This document shows, piece by piece, positions 41,153 through 51,536 of a stretch of DNA of 61,637 nt; position 1 is the stretch's first letter, and every line of letters begins with the position of its first letter. The notes under the pieces were generated by a model. The model worked only from the letters and a program-made list of their open reading frames with translations. It was not told the origin of the DNA and ran no database searches. A program made the position numbers and the translations under genes. This stretch comes from Sporisorium sorghi (lineage: Eukaryota > Basidiomycota > Ustilaginomycetes > Ustilaginales > Ustilaginaceae). The stretch is from positions 1 to 61,637 of the forward strand of contig JALCCG010000119.1 of NCBI GenBank assembly GCA_023212695.1, given 5' to 3'.

Positions 41153-42283
41153 ATGAGCAACAAAGGCAAAGGTAAGGCTGACGACGCCGCCTCCGCCTCA
41201 ACCTCCACCGACCAGCAACTCGATCTGCTGCCCTGGGTGGAAAAGTACCGCCCTGCAACGCTCGACGACCTCGTCTCGCACAAAGACATCACCTCGACCA
41301 TCCAGAACTTTATCGACAAGAATCGTCTGCCGCATCTGCTCTTCTACGGTCCGCCGGGGACGGGCAAGACGTCGACGATCCTCGCCATGGCGCGCCGCAT
41401 CTTTGGCCCGCAGTTTCGCAACAGCGTGCTCGAGCTCAATGCGTCCGACGACCGCGGTATCGAGGTGGTGCGCGAGCAGATCAAGAGTTTCGCCAGCACC
41501 AAGAGTGTCTTCAGCTCCAAGGGCGGGTTCAAGTTGATTGTGCTCGACGAGGCGGACGCGATGACGCAAGCTGCGCAAGGAGCGCTCAGGAGGGTGATCG
41601 AGCAGTACACCAAAAACGTCCGGTTCTGCATCATCTGCAACTACGTCAACAAGATCATCCCCGCCATCCAATCGCGCTGCACGCGCTTCAGGTTCAACCC
41701 GCTCGAACTCGACCAGGTCGAGGACCGGCTCAACCACGTCATCGAATCCGAGGGGTGCAAGATCACCCAGGACGGCAAAGAGGCACTGCTCAAGCTCTCG
41801 CGCGGCGACATGCGTCGCGCCCTCAACGTGCTACAGGCCTGTCACGCCGCGACCGACAATATCGACGAAACCGCCGTGTACAACTGCACGGGCAACCCGC
41901 ACCCGCAGGACGTCGAGGCCGTGTTGAAGTCTATGATGGAGGACGAGTTCACTACGGCGTTCAGGACCGTGTCCGAGTTGAAGACCGCAAAGGGCATCGC
42001 GTTGGCCGATATGATCAGTGGCGTGTATGATCTGTTGGCGACCATCAAGTTGCCTGCAAAGTCGAGGATCTACTTGTTGGATCATCTCGCTGATACCGAG
42101 TAAGTCTTGTCCCCAACTGCCCCAGCACCCGGCAGCCTCTCTCAACTTCTTACTGACCACGCCCCTCTTTCTCTTTCCTTGCTGCATCACAGACATCGAT
42201 TGAGTACAGGCGGCTCGGAAAAGATTCAACTCACCGCTCTGCTCGGTGCCGTCAAGGTCGCCGTCGAGCTCTCGCAGGCATAG
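41153..42283 (+). CDS. RFC3: Replication factor C subunit 3
   Basis: join(41153..42099, 42193..42283), 345 residues, with donor GA|GTAAGT and acceptor CACAG|A. The second exon supplies the conserved C-terminus HRLSTGGSEKIQL. RFC loads the PCNA clamp at primer-template junctions. Motifs: LPWVEKYRPATLDDLVSHKD, Walker A GPPGTGKT at 66-73, NSVLELNASDDRGIEVVR, Walker B DEADAMT from 132 and the SRC arginine-finger motif at 174-176. The variant LPHLLFYGPPGTGKTSTILA with ASTKSVF corresponds to yeast Rfc3/human RFC5 rather than Rfc2 or Rfc4. The start is the ATG at 41153; the upstream open frame begins with GTG and is UTR. Confidence 0.93.
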
Positions 42284-42511
42284 CTCAAGCGCACACAAAC
42301 AGAGCCCATTCGATGTATCCTTTCGCACACTGACAATGCAGCATCTCATCCCAACCGCATTGACTCACGACTGGCTTTGTGACACACGAATCGACCTCGT
42401 CATGCATCATCAACTGTTGAAGGACTGAGATTGAGAGGTTGCATTCCATCGCTGATGCGATCAATAAAAAAGCATTGGAGCAAACGATCGAACATAAATA
42501 AAACGAGGTAA

Positions 42512-45361
42512 TCAGGCATTGGGAGCCTGGTTCTGCCAAACAAGATCGAGCTCTTGCCGCAGCGTCTCCTCCCTGAATCGCAGTCGAATGTCCGGAACAT
42601 TGCTCTTGGCCACCACATTGCCCCTCGGTCCCGGCAGCTGGAAGTTGGGCCCAAGCCAATGACGCTTGATCTCCATCTCCCAACCCGATTGCAACACCGA
42701 GTTGCGCGCCAGCTCGCACATGTCGGCGGGCGTCAGCTTGTAAATCTGCGTCGCCACCGAGTACTCCTCCAGCAGTGGCTCCTTGGACAAGTGGAACTGC
42801 AGCGGGTCGTCGGTGCTGATCGAGACATTCATGCCGAGCTTGAGGAAGTTGGGGAACGGGTTGCGTTCGTACGACAAAAAGAGCGCATTGTTGCTCAGCG
42901 GCGACATGGCCAGCCCGATCTGCTTGAGGTAGTAGAGGTACTGCAGCGCAGGCACCTTTCGCAGCAAGATGCCGTGCGAGATGGACTGCGACGTCAAAAA
43001 GGCAGCTGCCATGTGGTCCGTGTCGCCCGCCTCGCCGGCGTGAGGTCGGAGAACAAAAGTGTTGAAGCCGCGCAGCTTTCTCCACTGGTTCAGGCTCGAG
43101 ATGTTGGCAAACATGTAGTACAGCCAGTAGTTGTACGGCGGGCTGTCCTTGAAATCCCACAGCTTGGGCACGGGGAACTTCTTGTGAACACGTCTCTCTG
43201 GCTTGCTCTCGTCATCGACCAAGTCAAAGCCAACGACACGCTGCAAGAAGACGTGCAGCTTGGGGTGGCTCTGCGGATTCTGGGTGACTTCGAACAGAGG
43301 CTCAAAGACGTTGCGGATGATCTGTTCAAAGTTGTCGACGGTGCCGTTGGCCTTGTAGACGTCGTAGAGACGGGGCACCTGGATGAGCCATCGGACGTTG
43401 GGGCTGAAGAGGCCATTGTCAACCACCCAGCTAGCCAGCTTGTCCCACTCGCCTCGGGTCCTGCCGTAGATGGAGACACGGTATTCGGCCATCTGGTACT
43501 TGCTTTGCTCCAAATCGGCCATGACCTCCTTGGTGAGCTCGGCAAGGTATCGACCTTTGATCAAGTTGTCGGTCTTGAGGAAGATCTCACGCAGGCGCGA
43601 CTCGCCCATGGGGTTGTACTTGAGGTTGAACTTGTCAAAGCGGTGGAAGGCGTCCTGGTGGGCGTGCATGTCGAGCGTGTCGATGCTGAGGTCGTAGGCA
43701 GTGAGTTTGAGCGATTCAAACACTTGCTGCAGCGTAAGATCCTTGCCGTCACGGTGGATGACGATGTCATCGGGGAAACGCTTGATCTTGGCCTTGATGA
43801 AGCGCAAGAGATGCTTCTGGTTCATGCTAGCACTGTGGTGAATGTGAGTGTCGACCTTACGGACATTGTAAAAGTCACGGTGTGGGACGCGTTTCATGTC
43901 TGCAAGCTCGCGGTACTCGTTGAGGAGAAAGTAGAGGTTCCACTTGCTCTCGAGGTACTTGAGTCTTCGCCAGGCAAAGCTCTTTACGGGACCGTCCGAG
44001 ATGACGCCGAGCAGATAGTCGAGGTCCTTGAAGTATTCTCGAATGGTGGGGACGTTGAAGAGTGGGCTCTTTCTGGAAGCGGTAGACGTGGTGGCGGGTG
44101 TGGGCTCGTCGACGCTTTGAGTTGGGGTGGACACCGCGGAGGGAGCTTCGCCCTCGTAGACCTGGATGACACCGGTCTCGTCCATGTGCCAGGTGACGTC
44201 GGATCCGTTGCGCGTGTGCTTGGGAGGGATGATGACGTCCTGTTCGCGGTAGAGACCAGGCTTTCCGCCGGTGCTTTCGAGTAGAGCCTGAGCTGCCTGA
44301 GCATTGGCGGGACTGGCGGGTGGGATGGGCGGCGGAAGCGGGTTGACCGAAGTGGGACGAACGACGAATGACGACTCGGGTGGAGGATTGAAGAGTTCCC
44401 AGTGAGGACGAGGAGGAGCAGGGTAGATGCGCCACGGCTTTGGTTTGCCCGCGTCAGAGTCCCAGGAAGACCCATCGATTTTGATAGAGCCCTCGGCGAC
44501 GGGACCAGAAGCTGTTTGGACAGTCTTGTCACCGTTGGCAGCAGCGTGGCGAGCACAGTGCTCGGCGTCCCAGTTCTTGGGGTTGTCCTCCATGGTTCCC
44601 TGAAGACTGGCGCCCATGTACTTGTCCCTGAGCTCGAGGCAGGTCTGCAAGCTGGCGTACAGGGCGCGGAGTTCACCCGAGAGTTCCGAGTGTACGGCGA
44701 CGTTGGAGGCGTTCAAGTGGCTAGGATCAGCATCAGGTCGAGGCGCGAGAGGAGCGTGAGGAGCAGCACCGAGGCCAGCAGCTGCTGCTGCTGCTTCGGC
44801 GGGAGAAGCTGCAAAGTGGCCCTGCTGTTGGGCGGCTTGGAGGTTGTTGTGCTTGGGAAGAGAGTTTTGAGGGCGTTGAGCATCGTGGAAGATGGTGGCT
44901 ACGTTGGGAGGAGGAACGTGGCTGCCATCACCCGAGAAATCGAGATCGGCATTGGAACGTCGGTCGTCTTGAAGAGAGCCGGCGGAAAAGACGGAGGACC
45001 TCTCTGCGAGTGAGGTGGAAGCAAAAGTGGGTTCGAGCTCGTTCTGCGAGTCGGCAGTGAAAGAGCCTTGTAGACGTGTAGGGATATCGATGGCAGGAGA
45101 GTTCTGGTGGGAAGACGATGCACGTCGGTGGGCCCAGTAGTGACCGTCGGATTCGTGGAGACGCTTCTCGTCGGCTTCCGAGTAGTGCGAGGCATCTGCA
45201 CGGGTGGCAGGAGGAGTGCCAGGTGAGACGCCGTCGTGTTCGAAAGGGTTCCTGTCGCTAGATGCGGGTGACGAGTCCCTGGTAGAATCGTGCATGGACA
45301 GTTTCCGTGCCATGACGGAGAGTTCGGCGTCGTTAGGGTTCGGTCTGCGTGTTGCGCACAT
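42512..45361 (-). CDS. AMD1: AMP deaminase
   Basis: A 949-residue enzyme converting AMP to IMP in adenylate-pool balance. The variable N-terminus of about 350 residues is Ser/Ala-rich and probably regulatory. The catalytic barrel carries the zinc-ligand motif [20 protein letters not shown] substrate region follows ([16 protein letters not shown]), and the barrel continues to the active-site motif [20 protein letters not shown]. The C-terminal part reads [11 protein letters not shown] and HWLGPNF. Size is comparable to yeast Amd1 (810) with a longer N-terminus. The start was placed at the ATG at 45361 (MCATRR) because the longer frame opens with GTG; a second candidate is Met17 (MARKLS). It converges with RFC3 and diverges from the SPC34-like gene. 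Confidence 0.93.
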   Translation of the reverse strand: MCATRRPNPNDAELSVMARKLSMHDSTRDSSPASSDRNPFEHDGVSPGTPPATRADASHYSEADEKRLHESDGHYWAHRRASSSHQNSPAIDIPTRLQGSFTADSQNELEPTFASTSLAERSSVFSAGSLQDDRRSNADLDFSGDGSHVPPPNVATIFHDAQRPQNSLPKHNNLQAAQQQGHFAASPAEAAAAAAGLGAAPHAPLAPRPDADPSHLNASNVAVHSELSGELRALYASLQTCLELRDKYMGASLQGTMEDNPKNWDAEHCARHAAANGDKTVQTASGPVAEGSIKIDGSSWDSDAGKPKPWRIYPAPPRPHWELFNPPPESSFVVRPTSVNPLPPPIPPASPANAQAAQALLESTGGKPGLYREQDVIIPPKHTRNGSDVTWHMDETGVIQVYEGEAPSAVSTPTQSVDEPTPATTSTASRKSPLFNVPTIREYFKDLDYLLGVISDGPVKSFAWRRLKYLESKWNLYFLLNEYRELADMKRVPHRDFYNVRKVDTHIHHSASMNQKHLLRFIKAKIKRFPDDIVIHRDGKDLTLQQVFESLKLTAYDLSIDTLDMHAHQDAFHRFDKFNLKYNPMGESRLREIFLKTDNLIKGRYLAELTKEVMADLEQSKYQMAEYRVSIYGRTRGEWDKLASWVVDNGLFSPNVRWLIQVPRLYDVYKANGTVDNFEQIIRNVFEPLFEVTQNPQSHPKLHVFLQRVVGFDLVDDESKPERRVHKKFPVPKLWDFKDSPPYNYWLYYMFANISSLNQWRKLRGFNTFVLRPHAGEAGDTDHMAAAFLTSQSISHGILLRKVPALQYLYYLKQIGLAMSPLSNNALFLSYERNPFPNFLKLGMNVSISTDDPLQFHLSKEPLLEEYSVATQIYKLTPADMCELARNSVLQSGWEMEIKRHWLGPNFQLPGPRGNVVAKSNVPDIRLRFREETLRQELDLVWQNQAPNA

Positions 45362-45631
45362 GATGCGCAGAAGATCAAGTCGAAAGCGCCGTTGCGAAAC
45401 GGAAAACACTTGCAGTGAGCGTAGAGAAGGTTCTGTAACAAGAGATAATCAGCTTCGAGAAACGACAACCGTGGCAAGCTGGCCCAGACTAGAGACTCTT
45501 GATGGAGCGCAATCCGACTCGTATTGAAGGGACAAACAACCAAAAAGAGAGGAAGCAAAGCAGCAATAATACAGCGTCCCATTCCAGCCTTTATACGCTC
45601 GATTTTGACTTATCTTTTGCGAACTTGTCAC

Positions 45632-45677
<46 letters not shown>

Positions 45678-45903
45678 GCACAGACGGATGCTCGGATTTG
45701 GCCGAACAGATACGCCCCTCTGCCTTTCTCTCTCGGTCGAGTGAATAATAAGCGAGGATTTGCTCGACGCGTCGTTGGACCGATTTGCAAACACGCGCCG
45801 TCAAAATCCAATTTCGAGGAACAACACTTTTTGAAATCGGAGTGCGGACAAAGAACAACACTTTCATCGTCATCAGTAACCACCATCATCGTCATTGCCA
45901 ACA
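45362..45903. other. Divergent promoter AMD1 / SPC34-like with poly(A) tract
   Basis: A 542-bp region with an uninterrupted A44 tract roughly midway. A divergent promoter split by a long poly(dA:dT) tract is consistent with a nucleosome-free region. No gene was seen. Confidence 0.65.
45633..45676. repeat. Poly(A) tract of 44 bases
   Basis: An uninterrupted A run in the AMD1/SPC34-like divergent promoter. Exact length is subject to sequencing error. Confidence 0.9.
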
Positions 45904-47775
45904 ATGGACAACGCCTTGCAATCACTCACAAACACGCTTGGCGCAATCAACTCGCGTCAGGCCGCTGCACGCAAACGTGCCAGGAAGGGCCACGATGCTA
46001 CTCCTTTTACCTCGGCCGTCTTGAACCGCGAGGGTCTCGAGATCACTACCTACATTCGCGATGCCGACATCCAGACGGAAGCCAACTTGTTCTGGTACCC
46101 TCCCCTTCCGCAGTCTGCCTCCGCTTCCCACGCCGGTCCCAGCTCTTCCACCCACAGATCCGCTCATGTCGCCTCCACTCGTGTGGGTGGCACAGATGAC
46201 CCTAACCAAGCCGATCTCTTGCTCGCTCCTCGTCTGCCCGAACCTCGCCACGTCGCTCCTCCCACGCCCTTGCGCAACGCCAACGTGTCCAACAAACAAT
46301 CCTTCCAATCTCAGGATGACTCTAGCGTAGATGCACGCGTTCTGCTCCTCGCTGCCCAGCGTCTCAACGACACGTGCGGCAAAGGCTCGCGAACTCGCAA
46401 GAACATCAAAGCCATGTTGAAGCAATATGCCACCTACAACCAAGACATCAAGACCTACGAGCAGTACATTCGTCAAAGCGAAGCACAATTGCGCGCCTGC
46501 GCAGAGGGCAAGCCCATCGGCTCTTCGCAGCACCTCGCCTCCTCCGACCTCGACACTCCTCACGCTCAAACCTCCCGTTCAGCCAACGATCAGCTCCACA
46601 CTGACCTTGCAGCCGTGCAGGACAGGATCCAAAAGGAGGAGCTCGAGATCCTTGCCCTCGAGGAAATGATCGAAGAGCTGCGTCAAGCACGCTCCGACTG
46701 GCAGAGGCAAGAGCTCGAACGTCAGCAGAGGGCCCAAGCTCAAGCAGAAGCTGCCAGGGCGCAGCCGAGAGATCAGACTCCCCAGCGCGCATTCCCACGC
46801 GCTTCCTTGGCCAGAACTCACCAGGAAGATGTCACTCTTCAGCACGAGACGCCTCAGGCTGATACTATTGCCGACGAGGACGACCAAGACTTGCTCGACA
46901 GCACCATCGACGTCACCGAACAAACACGAGATGACGAGGATTTGGAGACAGAGCAAGAGCACGTGCAACAGCTCAACTACAGCTCAGCACACCTTGACGC
47001 CGCCGATGGACAACAAGAGCCTGACGCCTCTGTCGAGACAGCCCATCACCATGTCTCTGTCTCGCAGTCGTTTGATGACCCTGCCGATCTCACCATCCAG
47101 CGACCTCGCGAGCACGATTCTCACAAGCCCACTACAGACCTCGCAGACACGTCGGCGGCCATCGATCCCGCCCCCGTCGCGGAGGAGCCCACTGTTCCTT
47201 CACCTCAGAAACAGCCATCTCATCTCGAGGTCAATGCGACCCACAGCTCTCAGGAGCTCGACAGGGCTACCCAAAAGGTTTGGGAGGTCTTTGGCGATGC
47301 TCTTCGATCCGTTGTCCCCGAACGCGAGTCTGCCGACTACTTTGACACTCTCGATGCCTTGAAATCTCTCATGAGCGGCGGCAACGCTCCCAGCGCCGGC
47401 GACTACTCGGTCGGTTCGGTTCAGACCTCTTCCACGCTCTCCACCGCTGCCAGCGAGGCGTCGGCTGCCGTCGCGGCTCAGCTCACCCCCGAGGTGCTCA
47501 TGACTGCCTTTGTCATCTTTCAAATGCTCGTGTCCGAAGAGCCGCATCGCATGAACATCGACGAGCTCAAGTTGCGTGGTCACGAGTGGTGGTCGACTGC
47601 AGGCATGCAAGTCTGGCTCCACGCGCAGGCTCACGACGACAACGACGTTCCAACTCGCGTCGAAGCATTCGAAGACGGTCAGAACCTCGCGAGGAAGGCA
47701 ACCTATGGCATGATTTCGAAGCAGCTCTTTGCCATCAAGCGACAGAAGGGCGTTGGTCTCGTTGGTTTTGCTTGA
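45904..47775 (+). CDS. SPC34-like DASH/Dam1 complex subunit with extra C-terminal domain (probable)
   Basis: A 623-residue protein starting at the ATG at 45904 (MDNALQS). The N-terminal 60 residues end in LNREGLEITTYIRDADIQTE ... LFWYPP, matching the Spc34 pattern ITxLIRDxxxxExxLF. Residues about 143-200 (DARVLLLAAQRLND to IKTYEQYIRQSEAQL) match the second Spc34 block, DVELLLxxAExL ... I-x2-YE. A coiled coil follows at about 234-280. DASH couples kinetochores to microtubule plus ends. Yeast Spc34 has 295 residues; here a long acidic disordered stretch leads to a compact C-terminal domain (about 527-623, LTPEVLMTAFVIFQ to GMISKQLFAIKRQKGVGLVGF) that I do not recognise. The assignment rests on two motif blocks, so it is probable rather than certain. 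Confidence 0.62.
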   Translation: MDNALQSLTNTLGAINSRQAAARKRARKGHDATPFTSAVLNREGLEITTYIRDADIQTEANLFWYPPLPQSASASHAGPSSSTHRSAHVASTRVGGTDDPNQADLLLAPRLPEPRHVAPPTPLRNANVSNKQSFQSQDDSSVDARVLLLAAQRLNDTCGKGSRTRKNIKAMLKQYATYNQDIKTYEQYIRQSEAQLRACAEGKPIGSSQHLASSDLDTPHAQTSRSANDQLHTDLAAVQDRIQKEELEILALEEMIEELRQARSDWQRQELERQQRAQAQAEAARAQPRDQTPQRAFPRASLARTHQEDVTLQHETPQADTIADEDDQDLLDSTIDVTEQTRDDEDLETEQEHVQQLNYSSAHLDAADGQQEPDASVETAHHHVSVSQSFDDPADLTIQRPREHDSHKPTTDLADTSAAIDPAPVAEEPTVPSPQKQPSHLEVNATHSSQELDRATQKVWEVFGDALRSVVPERESADYFDTLDALKSLMSGGNAPSAGDYSVGSVQTSSTLSTAASEASAAVAAQLTPEVLMTAFVIFQMLVSEEPHRMNIDELKLRGHEWWSTAGMQVWLHAQAHDDNDVPTRVEAFEDGQNLARKATYGMISKQLFAIKRQKGVGLVGFA

Positions 47776-47910
47776 TTGCATGTTGTGTCCAAGCATTGTA
47801 ATTTATTGATCTTGTGGACGGGTATATGTTATCATGCAATCTAGCATGCTTTCGGTAAAAAGCTGTCTGTTTGTGGGCCGTGTAGGCGGTGTGTTTGTGA
47901 ATCTTGTGAT

Positions 47911-48761
47911 TCATGACTCGCTCGTCAGGATGCCGACCATGGCAGTGTCGATCATGGAATCGATGTTGACCCATGAATGCGTGAGAGCTGCGAAGTGTTA
48001 CGGTAGCTAGGCAACCTAAGTCAGCAACAAGCTCCAACGCGAACCAGAGATGCATCGCTTTGACAACGACACTTACCAAACAACCTGGTGCCGTCGCGAC
48101 CAGCGCAACGCATCAACTCGTCTTCACCGCCCGGGTGAAAGCGTAGGTAAGGCGTGATGTTGTACACTTTCCCATAGAAGGCCGACCATGCGTCTTCGCG
48201 TGTGTTGTGCTTTTTGAGCTCGGAGGGGGTCACTCTCAACAATGTAGTGACGCCACCTCGGAGATCTGTGCTGTTCTTGAGTCTAGCCCAATCTAGAGGA
48301 CTGCAGCCAGGCGCAAGTGCCACTTTCTTTCGACTCTTACCGCCTGTGCCTTTGACACCAGAAGCGCCTCCGACACCTGCAGGTGCAGTCAACGCGGACG
48401 TTGATGGTGGTGCTGCAAGTCCGCCGCTGCGAGGAGGTGCCAATGAAGAGGGTGGAGCCATCAGTGTGTTGGATGATGGCGGGCGCGGCGCGACAGACTG
48501 CAAAAGCGTCGCAGCTTTGGAGGGATTCGAAGTTGAGCTCGCTGTCTTGTCCGTAGATGTGCTCTGTCTCTGAGCACTGTTCAGGCTTGGAAACGCTGGA
48601 GGCTCGTCGTCATCCTGTACAGCTATACTTGGACCATCGTTGGCACTCTCGAAAGACGCAGCGTCCGAATCGGATCCGGCGTCGTCACCGGGCGTGGAAA
48701 GGCGAATGTTGTCGAGGCTGATGGCAGACAGCTCTGCTTTCGGTTGAGGTGCTGCCATCAT
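47911..48761 (-). CDS. Cytochrome b5-domain protein (IRC21-like)
   Basis: Minus-strand join(47911..47987, 48077..48761), 253 residues. The 89-nt intron has donor TTTG|GTAAGT and acceptor TTCGCAG|CT; only this acceptor restores LFGALTHSWVNIDSMID and the stop. The first 140 residues are Ser/Ala/Pro-rich and disordered. The C-terminal domain has the b5 signature TPSELKKHNTREDAWSAFYG, NITPYLRFHPGGEDELMRCAGRDGTRLF and HSWVN. The two heme-ligand histidines are His209 (HPGG) and His232 (HSWVN). The element CSPLDWARLKNS before the heme domain and the general layout match yeast Irc21 and related soluble b5 proteins with no membrane anchor. The electron partner is unknown. Confidence 0.82.
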
Positions 48762-49108
48762 GTCTATCCGAAGCGATGATCTCTATGAGCGTAAGTAATT
48801 GCCAGCGAGATGGAAGGAAGCTTCGCAGGAAATGTGGTGGCGCAGTTTGGCAGGCGATTCAGGGTTTTCCAGTTGCAAATCCACGTAATCAGAAATAAGC
48901 CAGACGGCGGTGCGTGGCGGTGCGCTCGGCCAACTGAGCTGTGCTGCTTTGGCTGCATGCATGTTGCGTTCATATTCAGCTCAGATTGTCACAAGCCTCG
49001 TCGATTTCGCGAACTCTCTCCTCTCTCATCACCACCATCCACTCGCACAACCAGCTCGCTTCACTCCAGCCAAACGGTGGTCATCATCGTCTCACTCTAC
49101 CCTCGAGC
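48762..49108. other. Divergent promoter: IRC21-like / HSE1
   Basis: A 347-bp region; nothing distinctive beyond a duplicated GGTGCGTGGCGGTGCG near 48,908. Confidence 0.55.
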
Positions 49109-50887
49109 ATGTTTGCAGCCAAGAATCCTTTCGAGGACATCGTCCTCAAAGCCACCTCCGACGAGCTCACCTCGGAAAACTGGGAGCTCAACCTTGAGGT
49201 CTGCGATAAGGTATCTTCTGGTGGCGAATCTGCCGCTCGCAACTGCATCGGTGCCATTCAGAAGCGTCTCGTCCATCGCAACGCCAACGTCCAACTCTAC
49301 GCTCTCACCCTTGCCGATGCTGTCGCCAAGAACTGCGGTCTGACTGCTCACCAGGAGATCGCAAGCAGGTCCTTTACGCAAACGCTCGCGAGAATCTGTC
49401 TCGACCGCAACACACATGCCACCGTCAAGAAGCGTTGCTCTGCTCTCGTCAAGGAATGGGCAGGAGAGTTTGACGACGAAAGCTTGGGCCTCATGAAGGA
49501 GACTTACGAAAGTCTCAAGTCCCAGGATGCAGTTGCTGAAGACGACACCGCAGCAACTCAGCAGCCACGCGAGCCTACCTCTGAGCAGCTTCGAGCCGAA
49601 GACGAAGAGCTCAGAAGGGCTCTCGAGCTTTCCATCCAAGACCAGGGCGGACGCAACGCCTGGAACAGCTACAACACTCAGCAGGCCGAAGCATCCGGCT
49701 CCTCTGCTCCAGCCGCCCCTGCTGCCGCATCCTCCAGCTCGTATGCACAGCAGCAACCTGCTTCACAGAGTTCCGCCGCCCCCGCACAGCAGCATGCAGC
49801 GTACACAAACGGCACCAGCTCAGCCGCACCCGCCCAGCCCGCTGCCCCTGCCGCCACGCCCGCCGTAGCTTCCCGAGTTCGAGCATTGTACGACTTTTCT
49901 CCTACAGAGCCAGGCGAGCTTGCCTTCTCGCGCGGAGAGATCATTCGCGTTCTCGACAGCGTCTACGAACACTGGTGGAGGGGTGAAGTGCGCGGCGAGG
50001 CCGGTATCTTCCCCGTCAACTACGTCGAGGTCCTACCCGACCCCACCCCGGCCGAGCTGCAGAGGGAAGCAGAGATGGAGGCGCGCATCTTTTCTCAAGC
50101 CGCCGACATTGACAGGCTGCTGAGCAAGCTTCGCAGTCTCGATCCCGCCCGCGACAATCTCGCCGAAGACGAAGAACTGCAAGAGCTCTACCAGAAATCG
50201 CTCGCCATGCGACCCAAGATTGTCAAGCTCATCGACCGATACAGCAACAAGATCACCGAGCTTAAGGCAATGAACGACAAGTTCGTCCATGCACGCGGTT
50301 CCTTCGACGAGATGATGGAGCAGAGCCTCTCCCGATACAACCCGGGCGGCCATTCCAGTCAGGACTACCTTCGCCCTCGTCCTGAGCTCCAGCAGCAGGT
50401 CTCGTCCTCGTCGGCCGATTACGCGCAGCAACCTGCATACCCGAACGCGCACGCTTACTCTATGCAGCAAGCACCCTCCGCCAACCCTCACGACCAGAAC
50501 TCGTATGCCTACAATGCTCAGCAACAACACGGATACTCTCAATCAGCAGGTGCTGGGCCCGCTGATGCTGGTTACAGTCAGGGGAGTCGAGTTGCCTCTG
50601 GCCCCCAGCCGCAGCAGCAGGCGCCGTTGGGCTACCAGCATCCGCCACACGAGCAGCAGTACAATCCTACTCCTCACGACGACGAGAAGCGCAGGCTCTT
50701 CGAGCGCGCAAGGGCTGAGAGCGAAGCGTTCCAGCAGCAGCACTTCCAACCCCAGGCTCATCCCTCGGGTAGCGGCTACAACGGAGGCTATCCTTCCCAT
50801 GCAGACCCTTCGACTCTCAGTCAGCAGATGGGTAACATGAACATTGGTGGCTCCAGCAGCTATACTGCTCATCCTGTCGGCCATTAG
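49109..50887 (+). CDS. HSE1: ESCRT-0 subunit HSE1 (STAM homologue)
   Basis: A 592-residue class E vacuolar sorting protein that with Vps27 captures ubiquitinated cargo on endosomes. Order: VHS domain (about 1-145; NPFEDIVLKATSDELTSENW), ubiquitin-interacting motif at about 163-180 (EDEELRRALELSIQDQ), SH3 domain at about 257-310 (VRALYDFSPTEPGELAF to GIFPVNYVEVLP), GAT-like helical region (about 320-410) and a Gln/Pro/Tyr-rich tail. The start was set at the ATG at 49109 (MFAAKNPF), which fits the start of the VHS domain; the frame upstream is UTR. No introns. It is the last host gene before the mobile-element island. Confidence 0.93.
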   Translation: MFAAKNPFEDIVLKATSDELTSENWELNLEVCDKVSSGGESAARNCIGAIQKRLVHRNANVQLYALTLADAVAKNCGLTAHQEIASRSFTQTLARICLDRNTHATVKKRCSALVKEWAGEFDDESLGLMKETYESLKSQDAVAEDDTAATQQPREPTSEQLRAEDEELRRALELSIQDQGGRNAWNSYNTQQAEASGSSAPAAPAAASSSSYAQQQPASQSSAAPAQQHAAYTNGTSSAAPAQPAAPAATPAVASRVRALYDFSPTEPGELAFSRGEIIRVLDSVYEHWWRGEVRGEAGIFPVNYVEVLPDPTPAELQREAEMEARIFSQAADIDRLLSKLRSLDPARDNLAEDEELQELYQKSLAMRPKIVKLIDRYSNKITELKAMNDKFVHARGSFDEMMEQSLSRYNPGGHSSQDYLRPRPELQQQVSSSSADYAQQPAYPNAHAYSMQQAPSANPHDQNSYAYNAQQQHGYSQSAGAGPADAGYSQGSRVASGPQPQQQAPLGYQHPPHEQQYNPTPHDDEKRRLFERARAESEAFQQQHFQPQAHPSGSGYNGGYPSHADPSTLSQQMGNMNIGGSSSYTAHPVGH

Positions 50888-51168
50888 CGGAGCCATTCCG
50901 AATGCGCGAAGTTCCTTCCTTGAGCCGTTGCACACTCGTGCTTATCGAACTTCTTTCAATCAGAATACCATGGTATCTTCAGTTCCCAATTGTGAGATCG
51001 TTCCGAAACTTGTGAGCAAGAGGAAGTGATCGAGCGTGGCCGTCGTGATGAGGCCGTGGCTGTTGTCCTGGTGTGAGCGTTTACTTAACGTTACTTCGAA
51101 CTTTCCATGTTGCCATTCCGTTCTTCACGATGTGAAGGTCTGGCCGCGACTCAGAGAACGCTCCGTGA
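50888..51168. other. HSE1 3' region up to the mobile-element island
   Basis: 281 bp, probably 3' UTR and terminator of HSE1; no ORF or repeat of note. Confidence 0.5.
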
Positions 51169-51516
51169 GCATTCATATCCTGAAAAAAGTAAAAAGTCCT
51201 GGGGTGGCTGCTGGGGTGGCTCCACAAACAACCAAGGGGGTGGGTGGCTCCTCGCAGCAGCCACCAAGGGGGGGGGGCTCCGGGGGTGGCTCCGTGAACG
51301 TACCCAACATCAATTCAATGTTAGATTTCTAACCAAAATTTCATGTTTTTTAGAAGTAGCTGCTTGCATCAATTAAGCTCTAAAACACATTTTTGGCTTT
51401 AGAAAAAAAACATGATTATCTGTCGAGACATCTCATGATTTGATCTTTGTGACTGATTTTTAGCTTGATGTGTAGTTTATAATTGTGTGCCAGCCACCAA
51501 TCCCCAACAAGGGTTG

Positions 51517-51528
51517 TGGTGTAGTTGG
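51517..51528 (+). promoter_or_regulatory. A-box-like motif of copy A
   Basis: TGGTGTAGTTGG matches the tRNA A-box consensus (TRGYNNARNNG). In this copy it has been cut off from its B box by the nested insertion, so Pol III transcription of the intact unit should be disrupted. Confidence 0.55.
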
Positions 51529-51536
51529 TAGAGGGT

